Origin: Haliotis asinina
Taxonomy: Eukaryota; Mollusca; Gastropoda; Lepetellida; Haliotidae
Direction of reading: 5' to 3'
NCBI RefSeq assembly: GCF_037392515.1
Contig: NC_090281.1
Coordinates: 56,879,253 to 56,943,252 of the forward strand
DNA: 64,000 nucleotides
Below are positions 31,188-42,584 of this stretch, piece after piece. Under the pieces are notes generated by a model, which was not told where the DNA came from, searched no databases, and saw only the letters and a list, made by a program, of their open reading frames with translations. The translations under genes were made by a program, and so were the position numbers. The first letter of the stretch is position 1; each line of letters begins with the position of its first letter.

Positions 31188-31434
31188 CATGAAAGTTTTG
31201 CTGTTTTGCTTAAATTATGAAAAACATGTATGTGTAGAAAGAGTAGTGTGTGGTGTCGCGTTGTCATCGTAGTTCTGTCTGTAATGAATGATATATAGCT
31301 ACAATTTGAAAATGGAAGTCAGAAGATTAGGATATGAGTAGAAAATGCATAAAGTATAGCAAAGTAAAGCCGATGTAGAGGATGGAGCAGATAATTGTAC
31401 TTAAAGTGCATTATAGTGCATTGGCTTATCAGAT

Positions 31435-31506
31435 GGCCCTGTGGCGCAACGGTAGTGCGTCTGACTCCAGATCAGAAGGTTGCGTGTTCAAATCACGTCG
31501 GGGTCA
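31435..31506 (+). tRNA. tRNA-Trp: tRNA-Trp(CCA) copy 100
   Basis: F1, U23, intact; next 321. Confidence 0.97.
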
Positions 31507-31755
31507 CATCAAAGTTTTGCTGTTTTGCTTAAATTATGAAAAACATGTATGTGTAGAAAGAGTAGTGTGTGGTGTCGCGTTGTCATCGTAGTTCTGTCTG
31601 TAATGAATGATATATATATATACAATTTGAAAATGGAAGTCAGAAGATTAGGATATGAGTAGAAAATGCATAAAGTATAGCAAAGTAAAGCCGATGTAGA
31701 GCATGGAGCAGATAATTGTACTTAAAGTGCATTATAGTGCATTGGCTTATCAGAT

Positions 31756-31827
31756 GGCCCTGTGGCGCAACGGTAGCGCGTCAAACTCCAGATCAGAAGG
31801 TTGCGTGTTCAAATCACGTCGGGGTCA
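31756..31827 (+). tRNA. tRNA-Trp(CCA)-like copy 101, U29A G30A (likely pseudogene)
   Basis: F1, C23. Two adjacent changes put A29 and A30 opposite A41 and C40, breaking two of five anticodon-stem pairs. Promoter boxes are intact, so it may be transcribed but unstable. Next 319. Confidence 0.75.
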
Positions 31828-32074
31828 CATCAAAGTTTTGTTGTTTTGCTTAAATTATGAAAAACATGTATGTGTAGAAAGAGTAGTGTGTGGTGTCGCG
31901 TTGTCATCGTAGTTCTGTCTGTAATGAATGATATATAGCTACAATTTGAAAATGGAAGTCAGAAGATTAGGATATGAGTAGAAAATGCATAAAGTATAGC
32001 AAAGTAAAGCCGATGTAGAGCATGGAGCAGATAATTGTACTTAAAGTGCATTATAGTGCATTGGCTTATCAGAT

Positions 32075-32146
32075 GGCCCTGTGGCGCAACGGTAGTGCGT
32101 CTGACTCCAGATCAGAAGGTTGCGTGTTCAAATCACGTCGGGGTCA
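32075..32146 (+). tRNA. tRNA-Trp: tRNA-Trp(CCA) copy 102
   Basis: F1, U23, intact; B spacer. Confidence 0.97.
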
Positions 32147-32390
32147 CGTTCAAGTTTTGCTATTTTGAGCAGTAAATGAAAATTGTATTTAAGAAGAGGC
32201 GTGTGTTTACAGGTTGTCATCGTATTTCTCTCTGTATTTAATGATATCTTATTACAATTGGAAAGTCGATGTAAGAATAGGAAGACATGAGAGAAAAGCA
32301 GAAAAATGTTGTGTTATAAATGAAGCTGATGTAGAGCATGGAGACGATGTTTGTACATAAAGTACATTACTGTGAAGTACTTCAAGAGAC

Positions 32391-32462
32391 GGCCCTGTGG
32401 CGCAACGGTAGTGCGTCTGACTCCAGATCAGAAGGTTGCGTGTTCAAATCACGTCGGGGTCA
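32391..32462 (+). tRNA. tRNA-Trp: tRNA-Trp(CCA) copy 103
   Basis: F3 with CTGTGAAGTAC variant, U23, intact; next 319. Confidence 0.97.
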
Positions 32463-32709
32463 CATCAAAGTTTTGCTGTTTTGCTTAAATTATGAAAAAC
32501 ATGTATGTGTAGAAAGAGTAGTGTGTGGTGTCGCGTTGTCATCGTAGTTCTGTCTGTAATGAATGATATATAGCTACAATTTGAAAATGGAAGTCAGAAG
32601 ATTAGGATATGAGTAGAAAATGCATAAAGTATAGCAAAGTAAAGCCGATGTAGAGGATGGAGCAGATAATTGTACTTAAAGTGCATTATAGTGCATTGGC
32701 TTATCAGAT

Positions 32710-32781
32710 GGCCCTGTGGCGCAACGGTAGTGCGTCTGACTCCAGATCAGAAGGTTGCGTGTTCAAATCACGTCGGGGTCA
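32710..32781 (+). tRNA. tRNA-Trp: tRNA-Trp(CCA) copy 104
   Basis: F1, U23, intact; next 321. Confidence 0.97.
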
Positions 32782-33030
32782 CATCAAAGTTTTGCTGTTT
32801 TGCTTAAATTATGAAAAACATGTATGTGTAGAAAGAGTAGTGTGTGGTGTCGCGTTGTCATCGTAGTTCTGTCTGTAATGAATGATATATATATATACAA
32901 TTTGAAAATGGAAGTCAGAAGATTAGGATATGAGTAGAAAATGCATAAAGTATAGCAAAGTAAAGCCGATGTAGAGCATGGAGCAGATAATTGTACTTAA
33001 AGTGCATTATAGTGCATTGGCTTATCAGAT

Positions 33031-33102
33031 GGCCCTGTGGCGCAACGGTAGCGCGTCTGACTCCAGATCAGAAGGTTGCGTGTTCAAATCACGTCGGGGT
33101 CA
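33031..33102 (+). tRNA. tRNA-Trp: tRNA-Trp(CCA) copy 105
   Basis: F1, C23, intact; next 319. Confidence 0.97.
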
Positions 33103-33349
33103 CATCAAAGTTTTGTTGTTTTGCTTAAATTATGAAAAACATGTATGTGTAGAAAGAGTAGTGTGTGGTGTCGCGTTGTCATCGTAGTTCTGTCTGTAAT
33201 GAATGATATATAGCTACAATTTGAAAATGGAAGTCAGAAGATTAGGATATGAGTAGAAAATGCATAAAGTATAGCAAAGTAAAGCCGATGTAGAGCATGG
33301 AGCAGATAATTGTACTTAAAGTGCATTATAGTGCATTGGCTTATCAGAT

Positions 33350-33421
33350 GGCCCTGTGGCGCAACGGTAGTGCGTCTGACTCCAGATCAGAAGGTTGCGT
33401 GTTCAAATCACGTCGGGGTCA
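33350..33421 (+). tRNA. tRNA-Trp: tRNA-Trp(CCA) copy 106
   Basis: F1, U23, intact; B spacer. Confidence 0.97.
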
Positions 33422-33665
33422 CGTTCAAGTTTTGCTATTTTGAGCAGTAAATGAAAATTGTATTTAAGAAGAGGCGTGTGTTTACAGGTTGTCATCGTAT
33501 TTCTCTCTGTATTTAATGATATCTTATTACAATTGGAAAGTCGATGTAAGAATAGGAAGACATGAGAGAAAAGCAGAAAAATGTTGTGTTATAAATGAAG
33601 CTGATGTAGAGCATGGAGACGATGTTTGTACATAAAGTACATTACTGTGAAGTACTTCAAGAGAC

Positions 33666-33737
33666 GGCCCTGTGGCGCAACGGTAGTGCGTCTGACTCCA
33701 GATCAGAAGGTTGCGTGTTCAAATCACGTCGGGGTCA
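33666..33737 (+). tRNA. tRNA-Trp: tRNA-Trp(CCA) copy 107
   Basis: F3 with CTGTGAAGTAC variant, U23, intact; next 319. Confidence 0.97.
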
Positions 33738-33984
33738 CATCAAAGTTTTGCTGTTTTGCTTAAATTATGAAAAACATGTATGTGTAGAAAGAGTAGTGTG
33801 TGGTGTCGCGTTGTCATCGTAGTTCTGTCTGTAATGAATGATATATAGCTACAATTTGAAAATGGAAGTCAGAAGATTAGGATATGAGTAGAAAATGCAT
33901 AAAGTATAGCAAAGTAAAGCCGATGTAGAGGATGGAGCAGATAATTGTACTTAAAGTGCATTATAGTGCATTGGCTTATCAGAT

Positions 33985-34056
33985 GGCCCTGTGGCGCAAC
34001 GGTAGTGCGTCTGACTCCAGATCAGAAGGTTGCGTGTTCAAATCACGTCGGGGTCA
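33985..34056 (+). tRNA. tRNA-Trp: tRNA-Trp(CCA) copy 108
   Basis: F1, U23, intact; spacer AAATGAAAGTC variant; next 321. Confidence 0.97.
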
Positions 34057-34305
34057 CATCAAAGTTTTGCTGTTTTGCTTAAATTATGAAAAACATGTAT
34101 GTGTAGAAAGAGTAGTGTGTGGTGTCGCGTTGTCATCGTAGTTCTGTCTGTAATGAATGATATATATATATACAATTTGAAAATGAAAGTCAGAAGATTA
34201 GGATATGAGTAGAAAATGCATAAAGTATAGCAAAGTAAAGCCGATGTAGAGCATGGAGCAGATAATTGTACTTAAAGTGCATTATAGTGCATTGGCTTAT
34301 CAGAT

Positions 34306-34377
34306 GGCCCTGTGGCGCAACGGTAGCGCGTCTGACTCCAGATCAGAAGGTTGCGTGTTCAAATCACGTCGGGGTCA
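34306..34377 (+). tRNA. tRNA-Trp: tRNA-Trp(CCA) copy 109
   Basis: F1, C23, intact; next 319. Confidence 0.97.
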
Positions 34378-34624
34378 CATCAAAGTTTTGTTGTTTTGCT
34401 TAAATTATGAAAAACATGTATGTGTAGAAAGAGTAGTGTGTGGTGTCGCGTTGTCATCGTAGTTCTGTCTGTAATGAATGATATATAGCTACAATTTGAA
34501 AATGGAAGTCAGAAGATTAGGATATGAGTAGAAAATGCATAAAGTATAGCAAAGTAAAGCCGATGTAGAGCATGGAGCAGATAATTGTACTTAAAGTGCA
34601 TTATAGTGCATTGGCTTATCAGAT

Positions 34625-34696
34625 GGCCCTGTGGCGCAACGGTAGTGCGTCTGACTCCAGATCAGAAGGTTGCGTGTTCAAATCACGTCGGGGTCA
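34625..34696 (+). tRNA. tRNA-Trp: tRNA-Trp(CCA) copy 110
   Basis: F1, U23, intact; B spacer. Confidence 0.97.
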
Positions 34697-34940
34697 CGTT
34701 CAAGTTTTGCTATTTTGAGCAGTAAATGAAAATTGTATTTAAGAAGAGGCGTGTGTTTACAGGTTGTCATCGTATTTCTCTCTGTATTTAATGATATCTT
34801 ATTACAATTGGAAAGTCGATGTAAGAATAGGAAGACATGAGAGAAAAGCAGAAAAATGTTGTGTTATAAATGAAGCTGATGTAGAGCATGGAGACGATGT
34901 TTGTACATAAAGTACATTACTGTGAAGTACTTCAAGAGAC

Positions 34941-35012
34941 GGCCCTGTGGCGCAACGGTAGTGCGTCTGACTCCAGATCAGAAGGTTGCGTGTTCAAATC
35001 ACGTCGGGGTCA
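34941..35012 (+). tRNA. tRNA-Trp: tRNA-Trp(CCA) copy 111
   Basis: F3 with CTGTGAAGTAC variant, U23, intact; spacer ATATAGGTAC; next 319. Confidence 0.97.
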
Positions 35013-35259
35013 CATGAAAGTTTTGCTGTTTTGCTTAAATTATGAAAAACATGTATGTGTAGAAAGAGTAGTGTGTGGTGTCGCGTTGTCATCGTAGTTC
35101 TGTCTGTAATGAATGATATATAGGTACAATTTGAAAATGGAAGTCAGAAGATTAGGATATGAGTAGAAAATGCATAAAGTATAGCAAAGTAAAGCCGATG
35201 TAGAGGATGGAGCAGATAATTGTACTTAAAGTGCATTATAGTGCATTGGCTTATCAGAT

Positions 35260-35331
35260 GGCCCTGTGGCGCAACGGTAGTGCGTCTGACTCCAGATCAG
35301 AAGGTTGCGTGTTCAAATCACGTCGGGGTCA
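35260..35331 (+). tRNA. tRNA-Trp: tRNA-Trp(CCA) copy 112
   Basis: F1, U23, intact; next 321. Confidence 0.97.
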
Positions 35332-35580
35332 CATCAAAGTTTTGCTGTTTTGCTTAAATTATGAAAAACATGTATGTGTAGAAAGAGTAGTGTGTGGTGT
35401 CGCGTTGTCATCGTAGTTCTGTCTGTAATGAATGATATATATATATACAATTTGAAAATGGAAGTCAGAAGATTAGGATATGAGTAGAAAATGCATAAAG
35501 TATAGCAAAGTAAAACCGATGTAGAGCATGGAGCAGGTATTTGTACTTAAAGTGCATTTTAGGGCATTGGCTTATCAGAT

Positions 35581-35652
35581 GGCCCTGTGGCGCAACGGTA
35601 GCGCGTCAGACTCCAGATCAGAAGGTTGCGTGTTCAAATCACTTCGGGGTCA
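35581..35652 (+). tRNA. tRNA-Trp: tRNA-Trp(CCA) copy 113, U29A G64U
   Basis: F2, but with C23, unlike every other F2 gene. U29A faces A41 in the anticodon stem; G64U faces C50 in the T stem. Looks like a converted hybrid that then decayed. Next 319. Confidence 0.78.
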
Positions 35653-35899
35653 CATCAAAGTTTTGTTGTTTTGCTTAAATTATGAAAAACATGTATGTGT
35701 AGAAAGGGTAGTGTGTGGTGTCGCGTTGTCATCGTAGTTCTGTCTGTAATGAATGATATATAGCTACAATTTGAAAATGGAAGTCAGAAGATTAGGATAT
35801 GAGTAGAAAATGCATAAAGTATAGCAAAGTAAAGCCGATGTAGAGCATGGAGCAGATAATTGTACTTAAAGTGCATTATAGTGCATTGGCTTATCAGAT

Positions 35900-35971
35900 G
35901 GCCCTGTGGCGCAACGGTAGTGCGTCTGACTCCAGATCAGAAGGTTGCGTGTTCAAATCACGTCGGGGTCA
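35900..35971 (+). tRNA. tRNA-Trp: tRNA-Trp(CCA) copy 114
   Basis: F1, U23, intact; B spacer. Confidence 0.97.
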
Positions 35972-36215
35972 CGTTCAAGTTTTGCTATTTTGAGCAGTAA
36001 ATGAAAATTGTATTTAAGAAGAGGCGTGTGTTTACAGGTTGTCATCGTATTTCTCTCTGTATTTAATGATATCTTATTACAATTGGAAAGTCGATGTAAG
36101 AATAGGAAGACATGAGAGAAAAGCAGAAAAATGTTGTGTTATAAATGAAGCTGATGTAGAGCATGGAGACGATGTTTGTACATAAAGTACATTACTGTGC
36201 AGTACTTCAAGAGAC

Positions 36216-36287
36216 GGCCCTGTGGCGCAACGGTAGTGCGTCTGACTCCAGATCAGACGGTTGCGTGTTCAAATCACGTCGGGGTCA
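36216..36287 (+). tRNA. tRNA-Trp: tRNA-Trp(CCA) copy 115, A44C
   Basis: F3, U23; A44C in the variable loop, shared with 39719; next 319. Confidence 0.95.
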
Positions 36288-36534
36288 CATCAAAGTTTTG
36301 CTGTTTTGCTTAAATTATGAAAAACATGTATGTGTAGAAAGAGTAGTGTGTGGTGTCGCGTTGTCATCGTAGTTCTGTCTGTAATGAATGATATATAGCT
36401 ACAATTTGAAAATGGAAGTCAGAAGATTAGGATATGAGTAGAAAATGCATAAAGTATAGCAAAGTAAAGCCGATGTAGAGCATGGAGCAGGTATTTGTAC
36501 TTAAAGTGCATTTTAGGGCATTGGCTTATCAGAT

Positions 36535-36606
36535 GGTCCTGTGGCGCAACGGTAGTGCGTCTGACTCCAGATCAGAAGGTTGCGTGTTCAAATCACATCG
36601 GGGTCA
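36535..36606 (+). tRNA. tRNA-Trp: tRNA-Trp(CCA) copy 116, C3U G64A
   Basis: F2, U23. C3U makes a U3:G70 wobble in the acceptor stem; C50/A64 mismatch. The G3:U70 orientation that marks tRNA-Ala is not formed. Next 319. Confidence 0.86.
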
Positions 36607-36853
36607 CATCAAAGTTTTGCTGTTTTGCTTAAATTATGAAAAACATGTATGTGTAGAAAGAGTAGTGTGTGGTGTCGCGTTGTCATCGTAGTTCTGTCTG
36701 TAATGAATGATATATAGCTACAATTTGAAAATGGAAGTCAGAAGATTAGGATATGAGTAGAAAATGGATAAAGTATAGCAAAGAAAAACCGATGTAGTGC
36801 ATGGAGCAGGTATTTGTACTTAAAGTGCATTTTAGGGCATTGGCTTATCAGAT

Positions 36854-36925
36854 GGCCTTGTGGCGCAACAGTAGCGCGTCTGACTCCAGATCAGAAGGTT
36901 GCGTGTTCAAATCACGTCGGGGTCA
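36854..36925 (+). tRNA. tRNA-Trp: tRNA-Trp(CCA) copy 117, G18A class
   Basis: F2x; C5U, G18A; B spacer. Confidence 0.8.
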
Positions 36926-37169
36926 CGTTCAAGTTTTGCTATTTTGAGCAGTAAATGAAAATTGTATTTAAGAAGAGGCGTGTGTTTACAGGTTGTCATC
37001 GTATTTCTCTCTGTATTTAATGATATCTTATTACAATTGGAAAGTCGATGTAAGAATAGGAAGACATGAGAGAAAAGCAGAAAAATGTTGTGTTATAAAT
37101 GAAGCTGATGTAGAGCATGGAGACGATGTTTGTACATAAAGTACATTACTGTGCAGTACTTCAAGAGAC

Positions 37170-37241
37170 GGCCCTGTGGCGCAACGGTAGTGCGTCTGAC
37201 TCCAGATCAGAAGGTTGCGTGTTCAAATCACGTCGGGGTCA
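37170..37241 (+). tRNA. tRNA-Trp: tRNA-Trp(CCA) copy 118
   Basis: F3, U23, intact; next 319. Confidence 0.97.
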
Positions 37242-37488
37242 CATCAAAGTTTTGCTGTTTTGCTTAAATTATGAAAAACATGTATGTGTAGAAAGAGTAG
37301 TGTGTGGTGTCGCGTTGTCATCGTAGTTCTGTCTGTAATGAATGATATATAGCTACAATTTGAAAATGGAAGTCAGAAGATTAGGATATGAGTAGAAAAT
37401 GCATAAAGTATAGCAAAGTAAAGCCGATGTAGAGGATGGAGCAGATAATTGTACTTAAAGTGCATTATAGTGCATTGGCTTATCAGAT

Positions 37489-37560
37489 GGCCCTGTGGCG
37501 CAACGGTAGTGCGTCTGACTCCAGATCAGAAGGTTGCGTGTTCAAATCACGTCGGGGTCA
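37489..37560 (+). tRNA. tRNA-Trp: tRNA-Trp(CCA) copy 119
   Basis: F1, U23, intact; next 321. Confidence 0.97.
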
Positions 37561-37809
37561 CATCAAAGTTTTGCTGTTTTGCTTAAATTATGAAAAACAT
37601 GTATGTGTAGAAAGAGTAGTGTGTGGTGTCGCGTTGTCATCGTAGTTCTGTCTGTAATGAATGATATATATATATACAATTTGAAAATGGAAGTCAGAAG
37701 ATTAGGATATGAGTAGAAAATGCATAAAGTATAGCAAAGTAAAGCCGATGTAGAGGATGGAGCAGATAATTGTACTTAAAGTGCATTATAGTGCATTGGC
37801 TTATCAGAT

Positions 37810-37881
37810 GGCCCTGTGGCGCAACGGTAGCGCGTCTGACTCCAGATCAGAAGGTTGCGTGTTCAAATCACGTCGGGGTCA
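37810..37881 (+). tRNA. tRNA-Trp: tRNA-Trp(CCA) copy 120
   Basis: F1, C23 with a GCTG 3' flank (C23 copies more often have GTTG); next 319. Confidence 0.97.
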
Positions 37882-38128
37882 CATCAAAGTTTTGCTGTTT
37901 TGCTTAAATTATGAAAAACATGTATGTGTAGAAAGAGTAGTGTGTGGTGTCGCGTTGTCATCGTAGTTCTGTCTGTAATGAATGATATATAGCTACAATT
38001 TGAAAATGGAAGTCAGAAGATTAGGATATGAGTAGAAAATGGATAAAGTATAGCAAAGTAAAGCCGATGTAGAGCATGGAGCAGACAATTGTACTTAAAG
38101 TGCATTATAGTGCATTGGCTTATCAGAT

Positions 38129-38200
38129 GGCCCTGTGGCGCAACGGTAGCGCGTCTGACTCCAGATCAGAAGGTTGCGTGTTCAAATCACGTCGGGGTCA
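38129..38200 (+). tRNA. tRNA-Trp: tRNA-Trp(CCA) copy 121
   Basis: F1 with GACAATTG, C23, intact; B spacer with AAGATACGTG and AGAAACATG. Confidence 0.97.
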
Positions 38201-38444
38201 CGTTCAAGTTTTGCTATTTTGAGCAGTAAATGAAAATTGTATTTAAGAAGATACGTGTGTTTACAGGTTGTCATCGTATTTCTCTCTGTATTTAATGATA
38301 TCTTATTACAATTGGAAAGTCGATGTAAGAATAGGAAGACATGAGAGAAAAGCAGAAACATGTTGTGTTATAAATGAAGCTGATGTAGAGTATGGAGACG
38401 ATGTTTGTACATAAAGTACATTACTGTGCAGTACTTCAAGAGAC

Positions 38445-38516
38445 GGCCCTGTGGCGCAACGGTAGTGCGTCTGACTCCAGATCAGAAGGTTGCGTGTTCA
38501 AATCACATCGGGGTCA
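38445..38516 (+). tRNA. tRNA-Trp: tRNA-Trp(CCA) copy 122, G64A on F3
   Basis: F3, U23. Carries G64A although that allele is otherwise an F2 mark, suggesting a conversion patch in the 3' half of the gene. Next 318. Confidence 0.88.
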
Positions 38517-38762
38517 CATCAAAGTTTTGCTGTTTTGCTTAAATTATGAAAAACATGTATGTGTAGAAAGAGTAGTGTGTGGTGTCGCGTTGTCATCGTA
38601 GTTCTGTCTGTAATGAATGATATATAGCTACAATTTGAAAATGGAAGTCAGAAGATTAGGACATGAGAGAAAATGCATAAAGTATAGCAAAGTAAAGCCG
38701 ATGTAGAGCATGGAGCAGATAATTGTACTTAAAGTGCATTATAGTGCATTGGCTTATCAGAT

Positions 38763-38834
38763 GGCCCTGTGGCGCAACGGTAGCGCGTCTGACTCCAGAT
38801 CAGAGGGTTGCGTGTTCAAATCACGTCGGGGTCA
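38763..38834 (+). tRNA. tRNA-Trp: tRNA-Trp(CCA) copy 123
   Basis: F1, C23, G44, intact; next 321. Confidence 0.97.
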
Positions 38835-39083
38835 CATCAAAGTTTTGTTGTTTTGCTTAAATTATGAAAAACATGTATGTGTAGAAAGAGTAGTGTGTGG
38901 TGTCGCGTTGTCATCGTAGTTCTGTCTGTAATGAATGATATATATATATACAATTTGAAAATGGAAGTCAGAAGATTAGGATATGAGTAGAAAATGCATA
39001 AAGTATAGCAAAGTAAAGCCGATGTAGAGCATGGAGCAGATAATTGTACTTAAAGTGCATTATAGTGCATTGGCTTATCAGAT

Positions 39084-39155
39084 GGCCCTGTGGCGCAACG
39101 GTAGCGCGTCTGACTCCAGATCAGAAGGTTGCGTGTTCAAATCACGTCGGGGTCA
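39084..39155 (+). tRNA. tRNA-Trp: tRNA-Trp(CCA) copy 124
   Basis: F1, C23, intact; next 319. Confidence 0.97.
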
Positions 39156-39402
39156 CATCAAAGTTTTGTTGTTTTGCTTAAATTATGAAAAACATGTATG
39201 TGTAGAAAGAGTAGTGTGTGGTGTCGCGTTGTCATCGTAGTTCTGTCTGTAATGAATGATATATAGCTACAATTTGAAAATGGAAGTCAGAAGATTAGGA
39301 TATGAGTAGAAAATGCATAAAGTATAGCAAAGTAAAGCCGATGTAGAGCATGGAGCAGATAATTGTACTTAAAGTGCATTATAGTGCATTGGCTTATCAG
39401 AT

Positions 39403-39474
39403 GGCCCTGTGGCGCAACGGTAGTGCGTCTGACTCCAGATCAGAAGGTTGCGTGTTCAAATCACGTCGGGGTCA
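39403..39474 (+). tRNA. tRNA-Trp: tRNA-Trp(CCA) copy 125
   Basis: F1, U23, intact; B spacer. Confidence 0.97.
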
Positions 39475-39718
39475 CGTTCAAGTTTTGCTATTTTGAGCAG
39501 TAAATGAAAATTGTATTTAAGAAGAGGCGTGTGTTTACAGGTTGTCATCGTATTTCTCTCTGTATTTAATGATATCTTATTACAATTGGAAAGTCGATGT
39601 AAGAATAGGAAGACATGAGAGAAAAGCAGAAAAATGTTGTGTTATAAATGAAGCTGATGTAGAGCATGGAGACGATGTTTGTACATAAAGTACATTACTG
39701 TGAAGTACTTCAAGAGAC

Positions 39719-39790
39719 GGCCCTGTGGCGCAACGGTAGTGCGTCTGACTCCAGATCAGACGGTTGCGTGTTCAAATCACGTCGGGGTCA
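39719..39790 (+). tRNA. tRNA-Trp: tRNA-Trp(CCA) copy 126, A44C
   Basis: F3 with CTGTGAAGTAC, U23, A44C; next 319. Confidence 0.95.
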
Positions 39791-40037
39791 CATCAAAGTT
39801 TTGCTGTTTTGCTTAAATTATGAAAAACATGTATGTGTAGAAAGAGTAGTGTGTGGTGTCGCGTTGTCATCGTAGTTCTGTCTGTAATGAATGATATATA
39901 GCTACAATTTGAAAATGGAAGTCAGAAGATTAGGATATGAGTAGAAAATGCATAAAGTATAGCAAAGTAAAACCGATGTAGAGCATGGAGCAGGTATTTG
40001 TACTTAAAGTGCATTTTAGGGCATTGGCTTATCAGAT

Positions 40038-40109
40038 GGCCCTGTGGCGCAACGGTAGTGCGTCTGACTCCAGATCAGAAGGTTGCGTGTTCAAATCACA
40101 TCGGGGTCA
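40038..40109 (+). tRNA. tRNA-Trp: tRNA-Trp(CCA) copy 127, G64A
   Basis: F2, U23, C50/A64 mismatch; next 319. Confidence 0.88.
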
Positions 40110-40356
40110 CATCAAAGTTTTGCTGTTTTGCTTAAATTATGAAAAACATGTATGTGTAGAAAGAGTAGTGTGTGGTGTCGCGTTGTCATCGTAGTTCTGT
40201 CTGTAATGAATGATATATAGCTACAATTTGAAAATGGAAGTCAGAAGATTAGGATATGAGTAGAAAATGGATAAAGTATAGCAAAGAAAAACCGATGTAG
40301 TGCATGGAGCAGGTATTTGTACTTAAAGTGCATTTTAGGGCATTGGCTTATCAGAT

Positions 40357-40428
40357 GGCCTTGTGGCGCAACAGTAGCGCGTCTGACTCCAGATCAGAAG
40401 GTTGCGTGTTCAAATCACGTCGGGGTCA
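40357..40428 (+). tRNA. tRNA-Trp: tRNA-Trp(CCA) copy 128, G18A class
   Basis: F2x; C5U, G18A; B spacer. Confidence 0.8.
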
Positions 40429-40672
40429 CGTTCAAGTTTTGCTATTTTGAGCAGTAAATGAAAATTGTATTTAAGAAGAGGCGTGTGTTTACAGGTTGTC
40501 ATCGTATTTCTCTCTGTATTTAATGATATCTTATTACAATTGGAAAGTCGATGTAAGAATAGGAAGACATGAGAGAAAAGCAGAAAAATGTTGTGTTATA
40601 AATGAAGCTGATGTAGAGCATGGAGACGATGTTTGTACATAAAGTACATTACTGTGCAGTACTTCAAGAGAC

Positions 40673-40744
40673 GGCCCTGTGGCGCAACGGTAGTGCGTCT
40701 GACTCCAGATCAGAAGGTTGCGTGTTCAAATCACGTCGGGGTCA
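40673..40744 (+). tRNA. tRNA-Trp: tRNA-Trp(CCA) copy 129
   Basis: F3, U23, intact; duplicate of 37170 at +3503; next 319. Confidence 0.97.
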
Positions 40745-40991
40745 CATCAAAGTTTTGCTGTTTTGCTTAAATTATGAAAAACATGTATGTGTAGAAAGAG
40801 TAGTGTGTGGTGTCGCGTTGTCATCGTAGTTCTGTCTGTAATGAATGATATATAGCTACAATTTGAAAATGGAAGTCAGAAGATTAGGATATGAGTAGAA
40901 AATGCATAAAGTATAGCAAAGTAAAGCCGATGTAGAGGATGGAGCAGATAATTGTACTTAAAGTGCATTATAGTGCATTGGCTTATCAGAT

Positions 40992-41063
40992 GGCCCTGTG
41001 GCGCAACGGTAGTGCGTCTGACTCCAGATCAGAAGGTTGCGTGTTCAAATCACGTCGGGGTCA
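40992..41063 (+). tRNA. tRNA-Trp: tRNA-Trp(CCA) copy 130
   Basis: F1, U23, intact; next 321. Confidence 0.97.
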
Positions 41064-41312
41064 CATCAAAGTTTTGCTGTTTTGCTTAAATTATGAAAAA
41101 CATGTATGTGTAGAAAGAGTAGTGTGTGGTGTCGCGTTGTCATCGTAGTTCTGTCTGTAATGAATGATATATATATATACAATTTGAAAATGGAAGTCAG
41201 AAGATTAGGATATGAGTAGAAAATGCATAAAGTATAGCAAAGTAAAGCCGATGTAGAGCATGGAGCAGATAATTGTACTTAAAGTGCATTATAGTGCATT
41301 GGCTTATCAGAT

Positions 41313-41384
41313 GGCCCTGTGGCGCAACGGTAGCGCGTCTGACTCCAGATCAGAAGGTTGCGTGTTCAAATCACGTCGGGGTCA
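41313..41384 (+). tRNA. tRNA-Trp: tRNA-Trp(CCA) copy 131
   Basis: F1, C23 with GCTG 3' flank, as in its duplicate at 37810; next 319. Confidence 0.97.
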
Positions 41385-41631
41385 CATCAAAGTTTTGCTG
41401 TTTTGCTTAAATTATGAAAAACATGTATGTGTAGAAAGAGTAGTGTGTGGTGTCGCGTTGTCATCGTAGTTCTGTCTGTAATGAATGATATATAGCTACA
41501 ATTTGAAAATGGAAGTCAGAAGATTAGGATATGAGTAGAAAATGGATAAAGTATAGCAAAGTAAAGCCGATGTAGAGCATGGAGCAGACAATTGTACTTA
41601 AAGTGCATTATAGTGCATTGGCTTATCAGAT

Positions 41632-41703
41632 GGCCCTGTGGCGCAACGGTAGCGCGTCTGACTCCAGATCAGAAGGTTGCGTGTTCAAATCACGTCGGGG
41701 TCA
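41632..41703 (+). tRNA. tRNA-Trp: tRNA-Trp(CCA) copy 132
   Basis: F1 with GACAATTG, C23; B spacer with AAGATACGTG and AGAAACATG; duplicate of 38129. Confidence 0.97.
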
Positions 41704-41947
41704 CGTTCAAGTTTTGCTATTTTGAGCAGTAAATGAAAATTGTATTTAAGAAGATACGTGTGTTTACAGGTTGTCATCGTATTTCTCTCTGTATTTAATG
41801 ATATCTTATTACAATTGGAAAGTCGATGTAAGAATAGGAAGACATGAGAGAAAAGCAGAAACATGTTGTGTTATAAATGAAGCTGATGTAGAGTATGGAG
41901 ACGATGTTTGTACATAAAGTACATTACTGTGCAGTACTTCAAGAGAC

Positions 41948-42019
41948 GGCCCTGTGGCGCAACGGTAGTGCGTCTGACTCCAGATCAGAAGGTTGCGTGT
42001 TCAAATCACATCGGGGTCA
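41948..42019 (+). tRNA. tRNA-Trp: tRNA-Trp(CCA) copy 133, G64A on F3
   Basis: F3, U23, C50/A64 mismatch; duplicate of 38445; next 318. Confidence 0.88.
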
Positions 42020-42265
42020 CATCAAAGTTTTGCTGTTTTGCTTAAATTATGAAAAACATGTATGTGTAGAAAGAGTAGTGTGTGGTGTCGCGTTGTCATC
42101 GTAGTTCTGTCTGTAATGAATGATATATAGCTACAATTTGAAAATGGAAGTCAGAAGATTAGGACATGAGAGAAAATGCATAAAGTATAGCAAAGTAAAG
42201 CCGATGTAGAGCATGGAGCAGATAATTGTACTTAAAGTGCATTATAGTGCATTGGCTTATCAGAT

Positions 42266-42337
42266 GGCCCTGTGGCGCAACGGTAGCGCGTCTGACTCCA
42301 GATCAGAGGGTTGCGTGTTCAAATCACGTCGGGGTCA
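42266..42337 (+). tRNA. tRNA-Trp: tRNA-Trp(CCA) copy 134
   Basis: F1, C23, G44, intact; next 319. Confidence 0.97.
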
Positions 42338-42584
42338 CATCAAAGTTTTGTTGTTTTGCTTAAATTATGAAAAACATGTATGTGTAGAAAGAGTAGTGTG
42401 TGGTGTCGCGTTGTCATCGTAGTTCTGTCTGTAATGAATGATATATAGCTACAATTTGAAAATGGAAGTCAGAAGATTAGGATATGAGTAGAAAATGCAT
42501 AAAGTATAGCAAAGTAAAGCCGATGTAGAGCATGGAGCAGATAATTGTACTTAAAGTGCATTATAGTGCATTGGCTTATCAGAT

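Larger units (their letters stand above)
31116..37170 (+). repeat. 1275-bp four-gene higher-order repeat
   Basis: F3 genes recur every 1275 bp at 31116, 32391, 33666, 34941 and 36216, each followed by two F1 or F2 genes and then a gene with a B spacer (319+321+319+316). A second run of the same period is at 44175, 45450, 46725 and 48000. The last segment, 36216-37170, steps down to the 954-bp three-gene form. Confidence 0.85.

Noticed and set aside
36535..36606. C3U as a switch to tRNA-Ala identity
   Set aside because: The Ala determinant is G3:U70; this copy has U3:G70, the opposite orientation.
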